Shown here: positions 7,388 through 15,598 of the stretch, one piece after another
Layout of the letters: each line of letters begins with the position of its first letter
Numbering within the stretch: position 1 is the first letter of the stretch
Assembly (NCBI RefSeq): GCF_004348535.1
Contig: NZ_SMJX01000070.1
Coordinates: forward strand, 1 to 32,685
Direction of reading: 5' to 3'
Source: Actinomadura sp. KC216
GTDB taxonomy: Bacteria > Actinomycetota > Actinomycetes > Streptosporangiales > Streptosporangiaceae
DNA: 32,685 nucleotides
Program-made: the position numbers and the translations under genes
The notes under the pieces: generated by a model
The model's input: the letters and a program-made list of their open reading frames with translations, nothing else
The model's database searches: none
Told to the model about the DNA's origin: nothing

Positions 7388-7546
7388 TCAGCTGGGGATC
7401 GCGCTCATGAACTGCGACAACGACTCGGCGGCCGTGCCGAGCCCGCTCAGCGCGTTGTTGACGAGGTTCGCCGCCCCCTCGGGTCTGCTGATGACGTACC
7501 ACGCCGTGAAGGCAATGGCGACGATCTTCATATGCTTCTTGTTCAA
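7388..7546 (-). CDS. 52-aa membrane miniprotein B (TTG start), paralogue of A
   Basis: Translation from TTG at 7546 gives a 52-aa product beginning MNKKHMKIVAIAF and ending SQFMSAIPS. It is exactly as long as miniprotein A and keeps KK, AIAF, Y, S-P, AA, VNNA, S-LG and the terminal A. GGAGGG lies eight bases before the TTG, which decides this start. GTG at 7555 touches the site and would be too close; an internal ATG at 7531 lacks a site. A caller with a length or ATG bias would miss it. The topology is as in A, with a charged N-terminus, one hydrophobic helix and an amphipathic tail. The family is unknown. Its existence is supported by the exact paralogy, the ribosome site and the terminator. 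Confidence 0.65.
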   Translation of the reverse strand: MNKKHMKIVAIAFTAWYVISRPEGAANLVNNALSGLGTAAESLSQFMSAIPS

Positions 7547-7651
7547 TTCAACCACCCTCCGCCATCAATAGCCTACGGAGAGTGATGCCCAAGTGCGCCC
7601 GAACGATGATCAAGAAGGGCCAAAGAGACGGTCAGGTCCCCTTGGTGGCGG

Positions 7652-7948
7652 TCAGGCGCCCCCGGCATGGGCGGTGAGGTACTCGATGTAGAGGGGACGG
7701 AGCGCGTCCGCCAGCTCGCCCTCCCCCGCGTGCGTGAACTCCTCCAGCAGCGACAGCCCGTGGAAAAGGTCGAACTCGGCGCGGTCGACCTCCCCGGTGG
7801 CCGCCGCGGCGGCGGGGATCGCGCGCAGCAGCTCCCACAGGAAGCCGACGTCGCGGCGCTCCTTGGCGAGGCTCATCGCGCGGTCGTACAGCTCCTTGGA
7901 CGGCAGCTCGTCCAGCTGGGCGGCGCCGTCCGGCGTCACATCCGGCAT
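7652..7948 (-). CDS. Hypothetical 98-aa acidic helical protein
   Basis: The product (MPDVTPDGAAQLDEL...) is soluble, acidic and helical, with no cysteine, signal peptide or membrane helix. A repeated LW/LL-rich amphipathic pattern (VGFLWELLRAIPAAAAA; FDLFHGLSLLEEF) suggests a small helical bundle. I do not recognise the family, though it looks like an ordinary conserved actinobacterial small protein. Six bases before the ATG is TAGAGT, which could be a -10 for a leaderless mRNA, but I found no matching -35. It lies 61 bp downstream of the LCP gene in the same direction, with a GC hairpin in between. Confidence 0.65.
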   Translation of the reverse strand: MPDVTPDGAAQLDELPSKELYDRAMSLAKERRDVGFLWELLRAIPAAAAATGEVDRAEFDLFHGLSLLEEFTHAGEGELADALRPLYIEYLTAHAGGA

Positions 7949-7967
7949 GTCCCGACTCTAACCAGGC

Positions 7968-8001
7968 GGGCGCGCGCCAATCCCCTGGACGGGCGCGCGC
8001 C
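7968..8001. terminator. GC hairpin between the LCP gene and the 98-aa gene
   Basis: GGGCGCGCGCC (7968-7978) pairs with GGCGCGCGCCC (7991-8001) as an 11-bp stem with a 12-base loop. It lies just past the LCP stop at 8010. There is no T tract; it is probably an I-shaped terminator for the LCP gene. Confidence 0.6.
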
Positions 8002-8009
8002 CATCCCGG

Positions 8010-9131
8010 TCACGCCTTCGTGATGACGTCCTTCGGGATCTCCTGGTCCTGCTGGAGCGCCTCGAAGAGCCGGGACGCCTTGGCCTTGTCCCAGGTGATG
8101 TACGACCCGGCGGCCGCCGAGCTGCCGCCGCCGCCGATCGGGACCGTGGTGGTGACGCCGTCCTTGCCGCTGACGCCCTTCATCGCCCACATCATGCGGA
8201 CGAGGTGGTGCAGGTGGTCGCCGTCGTCGACGAGGAAGTTGCTGGTGGCGTTCGTCGCGAGCGGGACGCTCCGGAACGGGTTCAGGATCGTCCCCCAGCT
8301 GGTCGACTTCTTCATCAGCGCGCCGAAGAACTCCCGCTGCTTCTCGACCCGTTCGAGGTCGGCGCGGGCGTAGGCGCGGGTCCGGACGTAGCCGAGCGCC
8401 TGCCCGCCGTCGAGGGTCTGGCAGCCGGCCTTGAGGTCGAGGCCCGCCTTGGGGTCCTCGATGTCGTCCTTGACGCAGATGTCGACGCCGCCGACGGCGT
8501 CGACCACGCCGACGAAGCCGTTGAAGCCGATCTCGGCGTAGTGGTCGATGCGGATGCCGGTGGCCTTCTCCACGGTCTGCACGAGCAGCTTGGGGCCGCC
8601 GAACGCGAACGCCGCGTTGAGCTTGTTGGACCCGCGCCCCGGGATGGGGACGTAGGAGTCGCGCGGGAGGCTGATCAGCGACGTGCCGCCGGAGCCGTAG
8701 TGCAGCAGCATCATCGAGTCGGTGCGGCGTCCGCCCGAGAAGCCGGTCTTGAGGCGCCTCTGGTCGGCCTTGGACAGGCCCTCGCGGCTGTCGGAGCCGA
8801 CGATCAGCCAGTTCGTCCCCGGGGTGTCGGCGACACGGCCGGGATAGTCGACGAGGACGCTCTCCCGCTTCAGCCGGGAGTCGAGGTAGAGGTACCCGCC
8901 CACCAGGATCATGATCAGGACGACCGAGAGGACGCCCAGGACGCGCGGCCAGCGGCGCCGCCGCCGGCGCGGCCTGAGCGGAGGCCCCCCGTAGGGGCCG
9001 TCGTCGTCGTACCTGCGCCCGGCGAGCTGGTCCCCCGCGTACGGGTCGTTGTAGGGGTCGCCGTACGTCTCCCGCCCGTAGGCGGCGTGATGGTGCTCCG
9101 AGCGTGCGGAGTGGTCCCTGCTGCGCCCCAC
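8010..9131 (-). CDS. LytR-CpsA-Psr (LCP) family cell-wall glycopolymer ligase (373 aa)
   Basis: LCP enzymes transfer undecaprenyl-linked glycopolymers to peptidoglycan on the outer membrane face. The N-terminus is cytoplasmic and Tyr/Asp/Arg-rich, ending in an Arg run. One membrane helix spans about 64-84 and the LCP domain about 107-275. Hallmarks are GSDSREG (112-118), RTDSMML (136-142), SLPRDSYVPIPG (154-165) and RADLERVEKQREF (256-268), whose Arg and Asp residues bind the pyrophosphate and metal. Two cysteines (219, 237) in the domain may form the disulfide seen in actinobacterial members. The start is GTG with AAGGAGGA seven bases upstream. The gene is divergent from the ABC exporter across 204 bp. 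The polymer substrate is unknown. Confidence 0.95.
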   Translation of the reverse strand: MGRSRDHSARSEHHHAAYGRETYGDPYNDPYAGDQLAGRRYDDDGPYGGPPLRPRRRRRRWPRVLGVLSVVLIMILVGGYLYLDSRLKRESVLVDYPGRVADTPGTNWLIVGSDSREGLSKADQRRLKTGFSGGRRTDSMMLLHYGSGGTSLISLPRDSYVPIPGRGSNKLNAAFAFGGPKLLVQTVEKATGIRIDHYAEIGFNGFVGVVDAVGGVDICVKDDIEDPKAGLDLKAGCQTLDGGQALGYVRTRAYARADLERVEKQREFFGALMKKSTSWGTILNPFRSVPLATNATSNFLVDDGDHLHHLVRMMWAMKGVSGKDGVTTTVPIGGGGSSAAAGSYITWDKAKASRLFEALQQDQEIPKDVITKA

Positions 9132-9335
9132 GCGGTCGTCCTCCTTGCGTGTCCGGCCTGGCGGCCGGCCTGGCTCCTGGCGTGAACCTTAGACACCCTA
9201 GGGGGTCGGAGGCGTCCCTCCACCGCATGATTCTCGACTGCTCCGAATAACCACGCTACGTGACAAACGCGGCAGACACCGTCCCCCTCAGGAAGCACAC
9301 TGCCCCTGGCGGACAGGACGGGCGAAGGGCCGCGC

Positions 9336-11381
9336 ATGGGCACACGACGGCGTTTTCCACGACGTTTCCGGCTGCGAGGGGCGGTCCCGCGCCGCCGCCG
9401 GCGGGAGGCGCCGCCCGATCCCGGCCTTCCCGAGGTGATTCTCAACTGGCATGCGCGGGACAAGGAACTCACCGAGACGGGCATGCGCACGATCGCGCGG
9501 CGGCTCCCCGCGGTGATCGCGCAGGCGTCGCGGCTGGCCTGGCGGGCGAGCCGCACCGACACGATCGTGACGGTCACCCTCAACCTCGCCGCCGGGTTCT
9601 TCACCGCGTTCTGGCTGCTGGCGACGACCGGCGTGCTCACCGCGCTGTTCAGCTCCGCGCCGACGCCGTCGCGCGTCCGCGACGCGCTGCCCTCGCTGGC
9701 GCTGGTCGCGGGCGCGGTCGCGCTGCGGGCGGCGCTGCAGGCGGGCGCGGGCTGGGCACAGGCACGGCTGAACCCGCAGGTCGAGCGGCTGGTCGAGCTG
9801 CGGCTGTACGAGGCGACGACCGCCGTCGACCTGACCGCGCTGGACGACTCCGACTTCCTGGACGACCTCAAGCGCGCCGAGGGACGCGGCCTGATGTCGG
9901 CGCCCATGGTCGTCCAGTACGCCGTGGACGTCCTCACCGCCGCCGTCGGCATGGTCGCGGCGGCCGGGACGCTCGGCGTGCTGCATCCGGTGCTGCTCCC
10001 GCTGCTCCTCCTCACGGCGGTGCCGGAGGGGTGGGCGTCCGTCCGCAGCGCGCGGATGCGGTACATGATGCTGCTCTCGCTGGTCGGGGTGACGCGCCGC
10101 AAGTGGATCCTCTCGGACCTGATGGTCGACCGGCGGCACGCGGCCGAAGTGCGCTCGTTCACGATGCGCGCGTTCCTGCTGGGCCAGTACGACCGGGCCG
10201 CGTCCTACCAGCGGCACGTCGAGCTGGACGTGGCGCGCCGCCAGACGATCGTGAAGATCACCGGGGACCTGCTGAAGGGCGTCGCGACGGCGCTCGTCTA
10301 CGTCGCGCTGGGCGTGATGCTGTGGAAGGGCGCGATACCGCTGGCGGTGGCGGGCACGGCGGTGCTGGCGATCCGGACGGGCCAGTCGTCCCTGGCCAAC
10401 CTGGTGTTCGCCGTGAACCGCTGCTACGAGGAGGGCCTGTACTTCGGCGACTACGTAAGCTTCTGCGCCGCCGCGGAGAAGCGGATCCCGCCGCGCGCGC
10501 TGCCGCCCGCCCGGCCGGAGAGGCGCGGGCGGCTCCCGGACGACTTCGCCGACATCGTCGTCGAGGACGTCGCGTTCACCTACCCGGGCGCGGACGAGCC
10601 GTCCCTGCGGGGCGTCTCGCTGCACGTCCGCAAGGGCGAGGTGGTGGCGCTCGTCGGCGAGAACGGCTCCGGCAAGACCACCCTCGCCAAGATCATGGCC
10701 GGGCTGTACGACCCGGACGCGGGACGGGTCCGGTGGGACGACGTGCCGCTGACGACGGTGGCGCCGGAGGACGTGTGGGAGCGCGTCGCCGTCATCGCGC
10801 AGGAGTACACGCACTGGCCGATGACCGCCCGGCAGAACGTCACGATGGGCCGCGGTGAGGACGGGGCAGGCGCCTCCAGCAACGGTGACGGCGAGGACCC
10901 CGCGATGCTCGCCGCGGCCCGCGCGTCCGGCGCCGACGAGGTCGTCGAGGGCCTCGCCCGCGGCTACGACACGCTGCTGGACCGCCGGTTCAAGGGCGGC
11001 GCGGAGCTGTCGGGCGGGCAGTGGCAGCGGCTCGCCGTCGCGCGCGGCTTCTTCCGGGACGCGCCGCTGCTGATCTGCGACGAGCCCACCGCCGCCCTGG
11101 ACGCGCGCGCCGAGCACAACCTGTTCGAGCGGATCCGCACGCACGCCGACGGCCGCACCGTCCTGCTGATCACGCACCGGCTCGCCAGCGTCCGCTACGC
11201 CGACCGGATCTACGTCCTGGAGCACGGCCGCGTCATCGAGGAGGGCGACCACGCGACGCTGATGGCCCGCGGCGGCCTCTACGCCGACCTGTACTCGCTG
11301 CAGGCCGCCGCCTACGGAGCCGAGGACCTGCAGACGGCCGGGGACCCGCAAGCCGCCGGTGACCCGCGGGCCGCCGGCTAG
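9336..11381 (+). CDS. ABC exporter, fused membrane and ATPase domains (681 aa)
   Basis: This is a half-transporter of the peptide/lipid/drug export type, expected to work as a dimer. The N-terminus (1-50) is Arg-rich and possibly overlong. Membrane helices lie between about 78 and 350. The ATPase domain has Walker A GENGSGKT (441-448), signature LSGGQ (558-562), Walker B LLICDEPTAALD (about 578-589) and the switch His614. An AEVRSFTMRAFLLGQY coupling segment (270-285) resembles stand-alone actinobacterial exporters found near peptide natural-product genes, but I found no precursor or tailoring gene here. The C-terminus has three AGDP-like repeats. The gene converges on the triple-AAA gene; both stop codons share one CTAG (11378-11381). 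The substrate is unknown. Confidence 0.9.
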   Translation: MGTRRRFPRRFRLRGAVPRRRRREAPPDPGLPEVILNWHARDKELTETGMRTIARRLPAVIAQASRLAWRASRTDTIVTVTLNLAAGFFTAFWLLATTGVLTALFSSAPTPSRVRDALPSLALVAGAVALRAALQAGAGWAQARLNPQVERLVELRLYEATTAVDLTALDDSDFLDDLKRAEGRGLMSAPMVVQYAVDVLTAAVGMVAAAGTLGVLHPVLLPLLLLTAVPEGWASVRSARMRYMMLLSLVGVTRRKWILSDLMVDRRHAAEVRSFTMRAFLLGQYDRAASYQRHVELDVARRQTIVKITGDLLKGVATALVYVALGVMLWKGAIPLAVAGTAVLAIRTGQSSLANLVFAVNRCYEEGLYFGDYVSFCAAAEKRIPPRALPPARPERRGRLPDDFADIVVEDVAFTYPGADEPSLRGVSLHVRKGEVVALVGENGSGKTTLAKIMAGLYDPDAGRVRWDDVPLTTVAPEDVWERVAVIAQEYTHWPMTARQNVTMGRGEDGAGASSNGDGEDPAMLAAARASGADEVVEGLARGYDTLLDRRFKGGAELSGGQWQRLAVARGFFRDAPLLICDEPTAALDARAEHNLFERIRTHADGRTVLLITHRLASVRYADRIYVLEHGRVIEEGDHATLMARGGLYADLYSLQAAAYGAEDLQTAGDPQAAGDPRAAG

Positions 11382-14300
11382 ATGTAGGGGCCGAAGCCGG
11401 TGCGGCCGAAGCCGATGCCGGGCTCGGGCGGCGGGGCGTCCGGCAGGTCCTCGGGGCGCAGCAGCCCGACCTCGGCGGGCTCGATCCCGGCGGGCGCCTC
11501 GTCGTCGGTGGCGGTGATGCGCTGCGCCTGCCGGGAGATCGCCGCCTCCAGCAGGTTCCGGACGAGCCGCGCGTTGCCGAACGAGGCGTCCCGCGGATGG
11601 GCGGCGACGATGCGGCGCAGGCCGTCCAGGATGCCGGGCGCGAGCGCGAACCCCGCCTCCGCCGCCATGAACTCGAAGATCGTGACGAGCTCGTCGGCGG
11701 AGTAGTCGGGGAAGCGCAGCACCTTCGGGAACCGGGACTTCAGCCCCGGGTTGGCGTCCAGGAACCGCTCCATCTCCGCCTCGTAGCCCGCGACGATGAC
11801 GACCAGGTCGCCGCGGTGCTCCTCCATCAGCCGCAGCAGCTCGGCGACGGCCTCGTGGCCGAAGTCGCGGCGGTCGCCGCCCGCCGACGTCAGCGCGTAC
11901 GCCTCGTCCACGAACAGGACGCCGCCGAGGGCGCGCTCGACCGCGCTCCGCACCCGCGGCGCGGTCTGCCCGATGAACTCGGCGACGAGGTCGGCCCGCG
12001 TCACCTCCACCAGGTGCCCGGACGACAGCAGCCCGAGCCGCGCGTAGACGGCGGCGATCAGCCGCGCGATCGTCGTCTTGGCCGTGCCGGGGTTGCCGGT
12101 GAACACCATGTGCCGGGACGGCGACGCCGGGGCGAGCTTGGCGTCCCGGCGCAGCTGGTCGGCGCGGACCTCGGCGACCAGCCGGGCCACCTCCCGCTTG
12201 ATGTCGGCCAGGCCGATCAGCCGCTCGATCTCGGCGAGCGGCTCGCCGGGGACGTCGTCGCGGGCGCGGCTGAGCGTGTCGGGGACGTCCTCCGGCAGGA
12301 TCTCGTCCAGCGACTCGGTCTCGTCGACGATGCCGTCGGCGAGGACGCGGCGGCCCTGCATCGCCACCGCCCGGTCCAGCAGGTGGATCATGGCGCGGGC
12401 GTTGCCGAACCCGCGCTCGCGCGGCGCGCCCTCGGCCAGCTCGCGGACCCGGTCGAGGACGCCGGGCGCCAGCTCGAAGCCCGCGTCGGCGGCCTTGGCG
12501 GCGAACACGTCGACCAGCTCGTCCACGGTGAGGTCGGGGAACAGCACGGTGCGGGGGAAGTAGGCGGCCAGGTCGGGATGCGACTTCAGCAGCCCGTTCA
12601 GCTCCGCCTCCGGCCCGGTCAGCACGACGACGAGGTCCTCGCTGTGGGACTGGACGCCGGTGAGCAGCACGTCCAGGACCTCGCGCCCGCGGGCCGCGTC
12701 GGTCGCGGCCGACACCAGCGCGTGCGCGTCGCGGACGACCAGCACGCCGCCGTGCGCCTGCTCCACCGCCCGCCGGACCCGCAGGACGCTCTCGCTGGCG
12801 TACTCGCCGAGCAGGTCGGCGCGCTCGACCTCGACCAGGTGCCCGGACGACAGCACCCCCAAATCGGCGTAGAGGCGGCCGAGGATGCCCGCGACCTTGC
12901 TCTTCCCCGTTCCCGGGTTCCCGGCGAACACCAGGTGCCGGGGCCGGGTGCGCGCGGTCATCCCTGCCTCGCGGCGCAGGCGGGCGGCCTTGGCCTCGGC
13001 GACCAGCGCGTCCACCTCCCGCTTGGCGGGCTCGATGCCGGCGCAGGCGGCGAGCTCGGCGAGCGGGTCGGCGTCGGCGGGGCCGCCGGGGATGATCCGC
13101 TGCGGCAGGTCCGCGGCGATGATCTCCGGCGGGCCGGCGAGCGCGTCCTCCGCCTCGTCGTCGCCGGCCTTCTCGTTGCGCCGGACGGCGGCGGCGACGG
13201 CCTCCCCCGCCATGTGCTCCACCAGCCGCGCGCCGCGCAGGTTCAGCAGCGGCGGGGTGCGGCGCAGCATGCCGCCGGCGGTCGCGGCCACCTCCGGGGC
13301 GACGCGCCATCCGCGCCGCGCGGCGGCCAGGGTGAACAGCTCGGCGAAGTCGTCCTCGCCGAAGTCGCGGGTGCGGGCCACGTCGAACGCGCGGACGAGC
13401 GCCGGGTTGGCGTCGAACAGCCGCCGGTCGCCGCCGGGGCGGCACAGCGCGACGACGTTCAGCGACGGCGAGCGCGCCATGAGCCGCCGCAGCTCCTCCA
13501 CGGCGGCGGCGCCGCACCGCTCGTGCGCGGCGAGCTTCTCCAGGTCGTCCACGACGAGGAGCATCCGCGCGTCGAGGCAGTCGCGGACGCGGGTCTGCAG
13601 CCACAGGACGGCGTCGCTCACCCCGAGCGACGCGAACACCTGGTCGGAGATCCACAGCGCCTCGCGGACCGCGCCCGCCTCGGCGAGCCGCCGCTCGACG
13701 GCCTCGGCCGCGGTGCCCTTCCCGGTGCCCTCCGGGCCGGCGATCAGCAGCCGGACGGGACGCTCGCCCGCGAGCCGCGCCGCCACCGCGTCCTGGAGCG
13801 CGCGGGACAGTTCGGGCTGGCCGACGAGCGCGTCCGCGACGTCCTCGCCGCCGCCGGTGCCCGCGTGCCCGCTCTCGCCGTCCGCCCGCCCGGTTCCGGT
13901 GGCGCCCAGGGCCTCCCCGAGCGGGTTGAAGACGCGGCGCATCGTGAACAGCCGCCGCAGGTCGGACTGGAACAGCCGGACGGGCACCCGGCAGCGCGGG
14001 CTCACCGGCGCGTCCGGCAGGCCCTGCACCGCCCCGGTGACGCGGACGGCCATGTCCAGCCAGGCGCGGGCCGCGTCGGCCTCCCCCGCGACGAGGCCGC
14101 GGGCCAGCCACGAGCGCACGTCGTGCTGCCACGCCTCCGAGGAGAATCCCTCGCGCGCGGCGCGGAGCCGCTCCTCCACGTTCTCGTAGCGGGCCGTGCC
14201 GAGCACCACCGCCAGCTCGGCGGGCACGACCTGCGCCTCGGCGGCCAGCAGCAACTTGGCGAGCGCGTCGTCGGGCTCGTCGCCGTCGGAGATCGTCCCG

Positions 14301-15001
14301 GCGAGGTGCGCGTGCGCGGCGTCCAGCCCGGCGCACGCCCACCCGAGGTAGCCGACCGGGCCCGCCAGCTCGGGCAGGACGGCCAGCTCCTCGTCGGTGA
14401 GCTGCGCGCCCCACACCTCGTCCAGCCGCGCGTTGGGGACGGTCATGTCCGCCTCGCGCAGCTCGGGGTCGGCGGCGCGCCGGTCGAACAGGTCCATCAG
14501 GGCCCGGCGGCGGCGCTCCACCGGTTCCAGGCCCTCGAAGACGTCCAGGCCCGCCCGCGCGAGATCGAACATCACCGCGCGCCGCTCCCGGTCGTTCCCG
14601 GCCGGTTCCGGCAGCCACAGGCCCGGTGGCCGCCACCGGCCGCCCTGCGTGAACCAGGCCGTCGGCTCGCGGACGGCCGTCTCCGGCGTCGCGAGGAACG
14701 CCGACAGCAGCTCGTAGTCGACGTCGCCGCGCGACCCGCCGCGGACCGCGGACGCGCCGAGCAGGAACGTCAGCAGCGACCACTGCTCGGCCCCGGCGGC
14801 GCTGGTGTCGTCCCCGTAGAAGTCGCTGAGCTGCCGGGTCAGCACCACCGCCCGCGGGTCGCGGTTGTACTCGAGCGCGCGATCGCGCAGCTCCTCGTAC
14901 AGGCCGTCCGGCACCCGCCAGGGCCCGTACGCGTACACGTCGAGCACGGGCTCTTCGGTGAGCAGCACTTCGAGATGGTCCGGCAACCGGGGGGAACTCA
15001 C
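11378..15001 (-). CDS. Large AAA-family ATPase with three CbbX/EccA-like modules (1207 aa)
   Basis: An N-terminal helical region of about 380 residues, without motif, is followed by three AAA modules. Module 1: Walker A GPEGTGKG (422-429), Walker B LLVVDD (481-486). Module 2: Walker A GNPGTGKS (694-701), but Walker B reads VLVVRDAH, with Arg-Asp where Asp-Glu is expected. Module 3: Walker A GNPGTAKT (969-976) and a normal Walker B VLFVDEAYAL (1028-1037). Modules 2 and 3 share the SSGHLVEV-RADL segment of the CbbX/SpoVK/EccA clade. Module 3 looks catalytically complete; module 2 probably binds but hydrolyses poorly; module 1 is divergent. These families remodel protein complexes (Rubisco activation, type VII secretion), but neither Rubisco nor ESX genes are present here. 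The start is GTG with an AGGAGAAGGA ribosome site. The role is unknown. Confidence 0.9.
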   Translation of the reverse strand: MSSPRLPDHLEVLLTEEPVLDVYAYGPWRVPDGLYEELRDRALEYNRDPRAVVLTRQLSDFYGDDTSAAGAEQWSLLTFLLGASAVRGGSRGDVDYELLSAFLATPETAVREPTAWFTQGGRWRPPGLWLPEPAGNDRERRAVMFDLARAGLDVFEGLEPVERRRRALMDLFDRRAADPELREADMTVPNARLDEVWGAQLTDEELAVLPELAGPVGYLGWACAGLDAAHAHLAGTISDGDEPDDALAKLLLAAEAQVVPAELAVVLGTARYENVEERLRAAREGFSSEAWQHDVRSWLARGLVAGEADAARAWLDMAVRVTGAVQGLPDAPVSPRCRVPVRLFQSDLRRLFTMRRVFNPLGEALGATGTGRADGESGHAGTGGGEDVADALVGQPELSRALQDAVAARLAGERPVRLLIAGPEGTGKGTAAEAVERRLAEAGAVREALWISDQVFASLGVSDAVLWLQTRVRDCLDARMLLVVDDLEKLAAHERCGAAAVEELRRLMARSPSLNVVALCRPGGDRRLFDANPALVRAFDVARTRDFGEDDFAELFTLAAARRGWRVAPEVAATAGGMLRRTPPLLNLRGARLVEHMAGEAVAAAVRRNEKAGDDEAEDALAGPPEIIAADLPQRIIPGGPADADPLAELAACAGIEPAKREVDALVAEAKAARLRREAGMTARTRPRHLVFAGNPGTGKSKVAGILGRLYADLGVLSSGHLVEVERADLLGEYASESVLRVRRAVEQAHGGVLVVRDAHALVSAATDAARGREVLDVLLTGVQSHSEDLVVVLTGPEAELNGLLKSHPDLAAYFPRTVLFPDLTVDELVDVFAAKAADAGFELAPGVLDRVRELAEGAPRERGFGNARAMIHLLDRAVAMQGRRVLADGIVDETESLDEILPEDVPDTLSRARDDVPGEPLAEIERLIGLADIKREVARLVAEVRADQLRRDAKLAPASPSRHMVFTGNPGTAKTTIARLIAAVYARLGLLSSGHLVEVTRADLVAEFIGQTAPRVRSAVERALGGVLFVDEAYALTSAGGDRRDFGHEAVAELLRLMEEHRGDLVVIVAGYEAEMERFLDANPGLKSRFPKVLRFPDYSADELVTIFEFMAAEAGFALAPGILDGLRRIVAAHPRDASFGNARLVRNLLEAAISRQAQRITATDDEAPAGIEPAEVGLLRPEDLPDAPPPEPGIGFGRTGFGPYI

Positions 15002-15236
15002 CTGGGGGTCCTTCTCCTACTACGGCGGGTCGGGGGTGTTCGGTAAGGGCTGGAGGACGGTTACGTCCGACAGCACCCTATGGCCCGGCACCACCGCGCA
15101 CATCCTCAGGCGCGGCGGGTCGGCGGGTGTAGCGCGCCGGGTTGGCAGGCGGGGCCGACCTCGGCAATAGTTGTCGGACGGAAAGCATCCGCGAGCGGAC
15201 CCGGGCGGATGCGCGTCGACAGGAGAGGAAGCGCCC

Positions 15237-15587
15237 GTGCCGCCATTGGAAGTGACCATTCGGCCACAGGGTGGGCGCGCCGTCGTGCGACTGCGCGGAG
15301 AGCTCGACATCGCCTCCTCCGACGACCTGCGCAGGCACCTGAACGAGGCCCGCCGCAAGCACGGCGAGGACCTCGTCCTCGACCTCACCGAGCTGGAGTT
15401 CATGGACTCCGGCGGCCTCTCGGTCATCGTCGCCTGCTACAAGGCCACCTCGGCGGCGGGCGGGAGCCTCGTCCTCGCGGCGCCGCGCTCCATCGTCCGG
15501 CGCGCGCTGGAGATCACCGGCCTGCACCGCCGCATCCCGGTCAAGGACACCCTGGACGAGGCCCTCGGCGAACCGGACCCCGCCTGA
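15237..15587 (+). CDS. STAS-domain anti-sigma factor antagonist (116 aa)
   Basis: A single STAS domain of the SpoIIAA/RsbV type. Such proteins release a sigma factor by binding its anti-sigma kinase, and phosphorylation of a conserved serine switches this off. The motif is FMDSGGLSV with Ser58, the same number as the SpoIIAA phosphosite. GTG at 15237 is preceded by AGGAGAGGAAG. A TTG at 15171 would add 22 Gly/Pro/Asp-rich residues not typical of the family. No kinase or sigma gene adjoins it, so its partner is encoded elsewhere. It is divergent from the triple-AAA gene (235-bp gap) and ends 11 bp from a convergent SGNH gene. Confidence 0.93.
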   Translation: MPPLEVTIRPQGGRAVVRLRGELDIASSDDLRRHLNEARRKHGEDLVLDLTELEFMDSGGLSVIVACYKATSAAGGSLVLAAPRSIVRRALEITGLHRRIPVKDTLDEALGEPDPA

Positions 15588-15598
15588 ACCCGGAGGGG

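Noticed and set aside
9132..9335. RiPP precursor peptide next to the ABC exporter
   Set aside because: No short ORF with a ribosome site and Cys/Ser/Thr-rich core is visible.
9288..14783. A very long open minus-strand frame (1831 residues) covering the ABC exporter and AAA genes
   Set aside because: It is an Arg/Pro/Gly-rich translation with no domains. High GC keeps such frames open opposite or beside real genes; the ABC and AAA frames carry full motif sets.
11378..15001. Part of a type VII (ESX) secretion locus
   Set aside because: The AAA modules resemble EccA, but no EccB/C/D/E, WXG100 or PE/PPE-like gene is present; the twin 52-residue proteins lack a WXG motif.
11597..15046. Plus-strand 1149-residue frame antisense to the AAA gene
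   Set aside because: Low-complexity Gly/Val/Arg composition and no recognisable motif; a GC-skewed antisense shadow.
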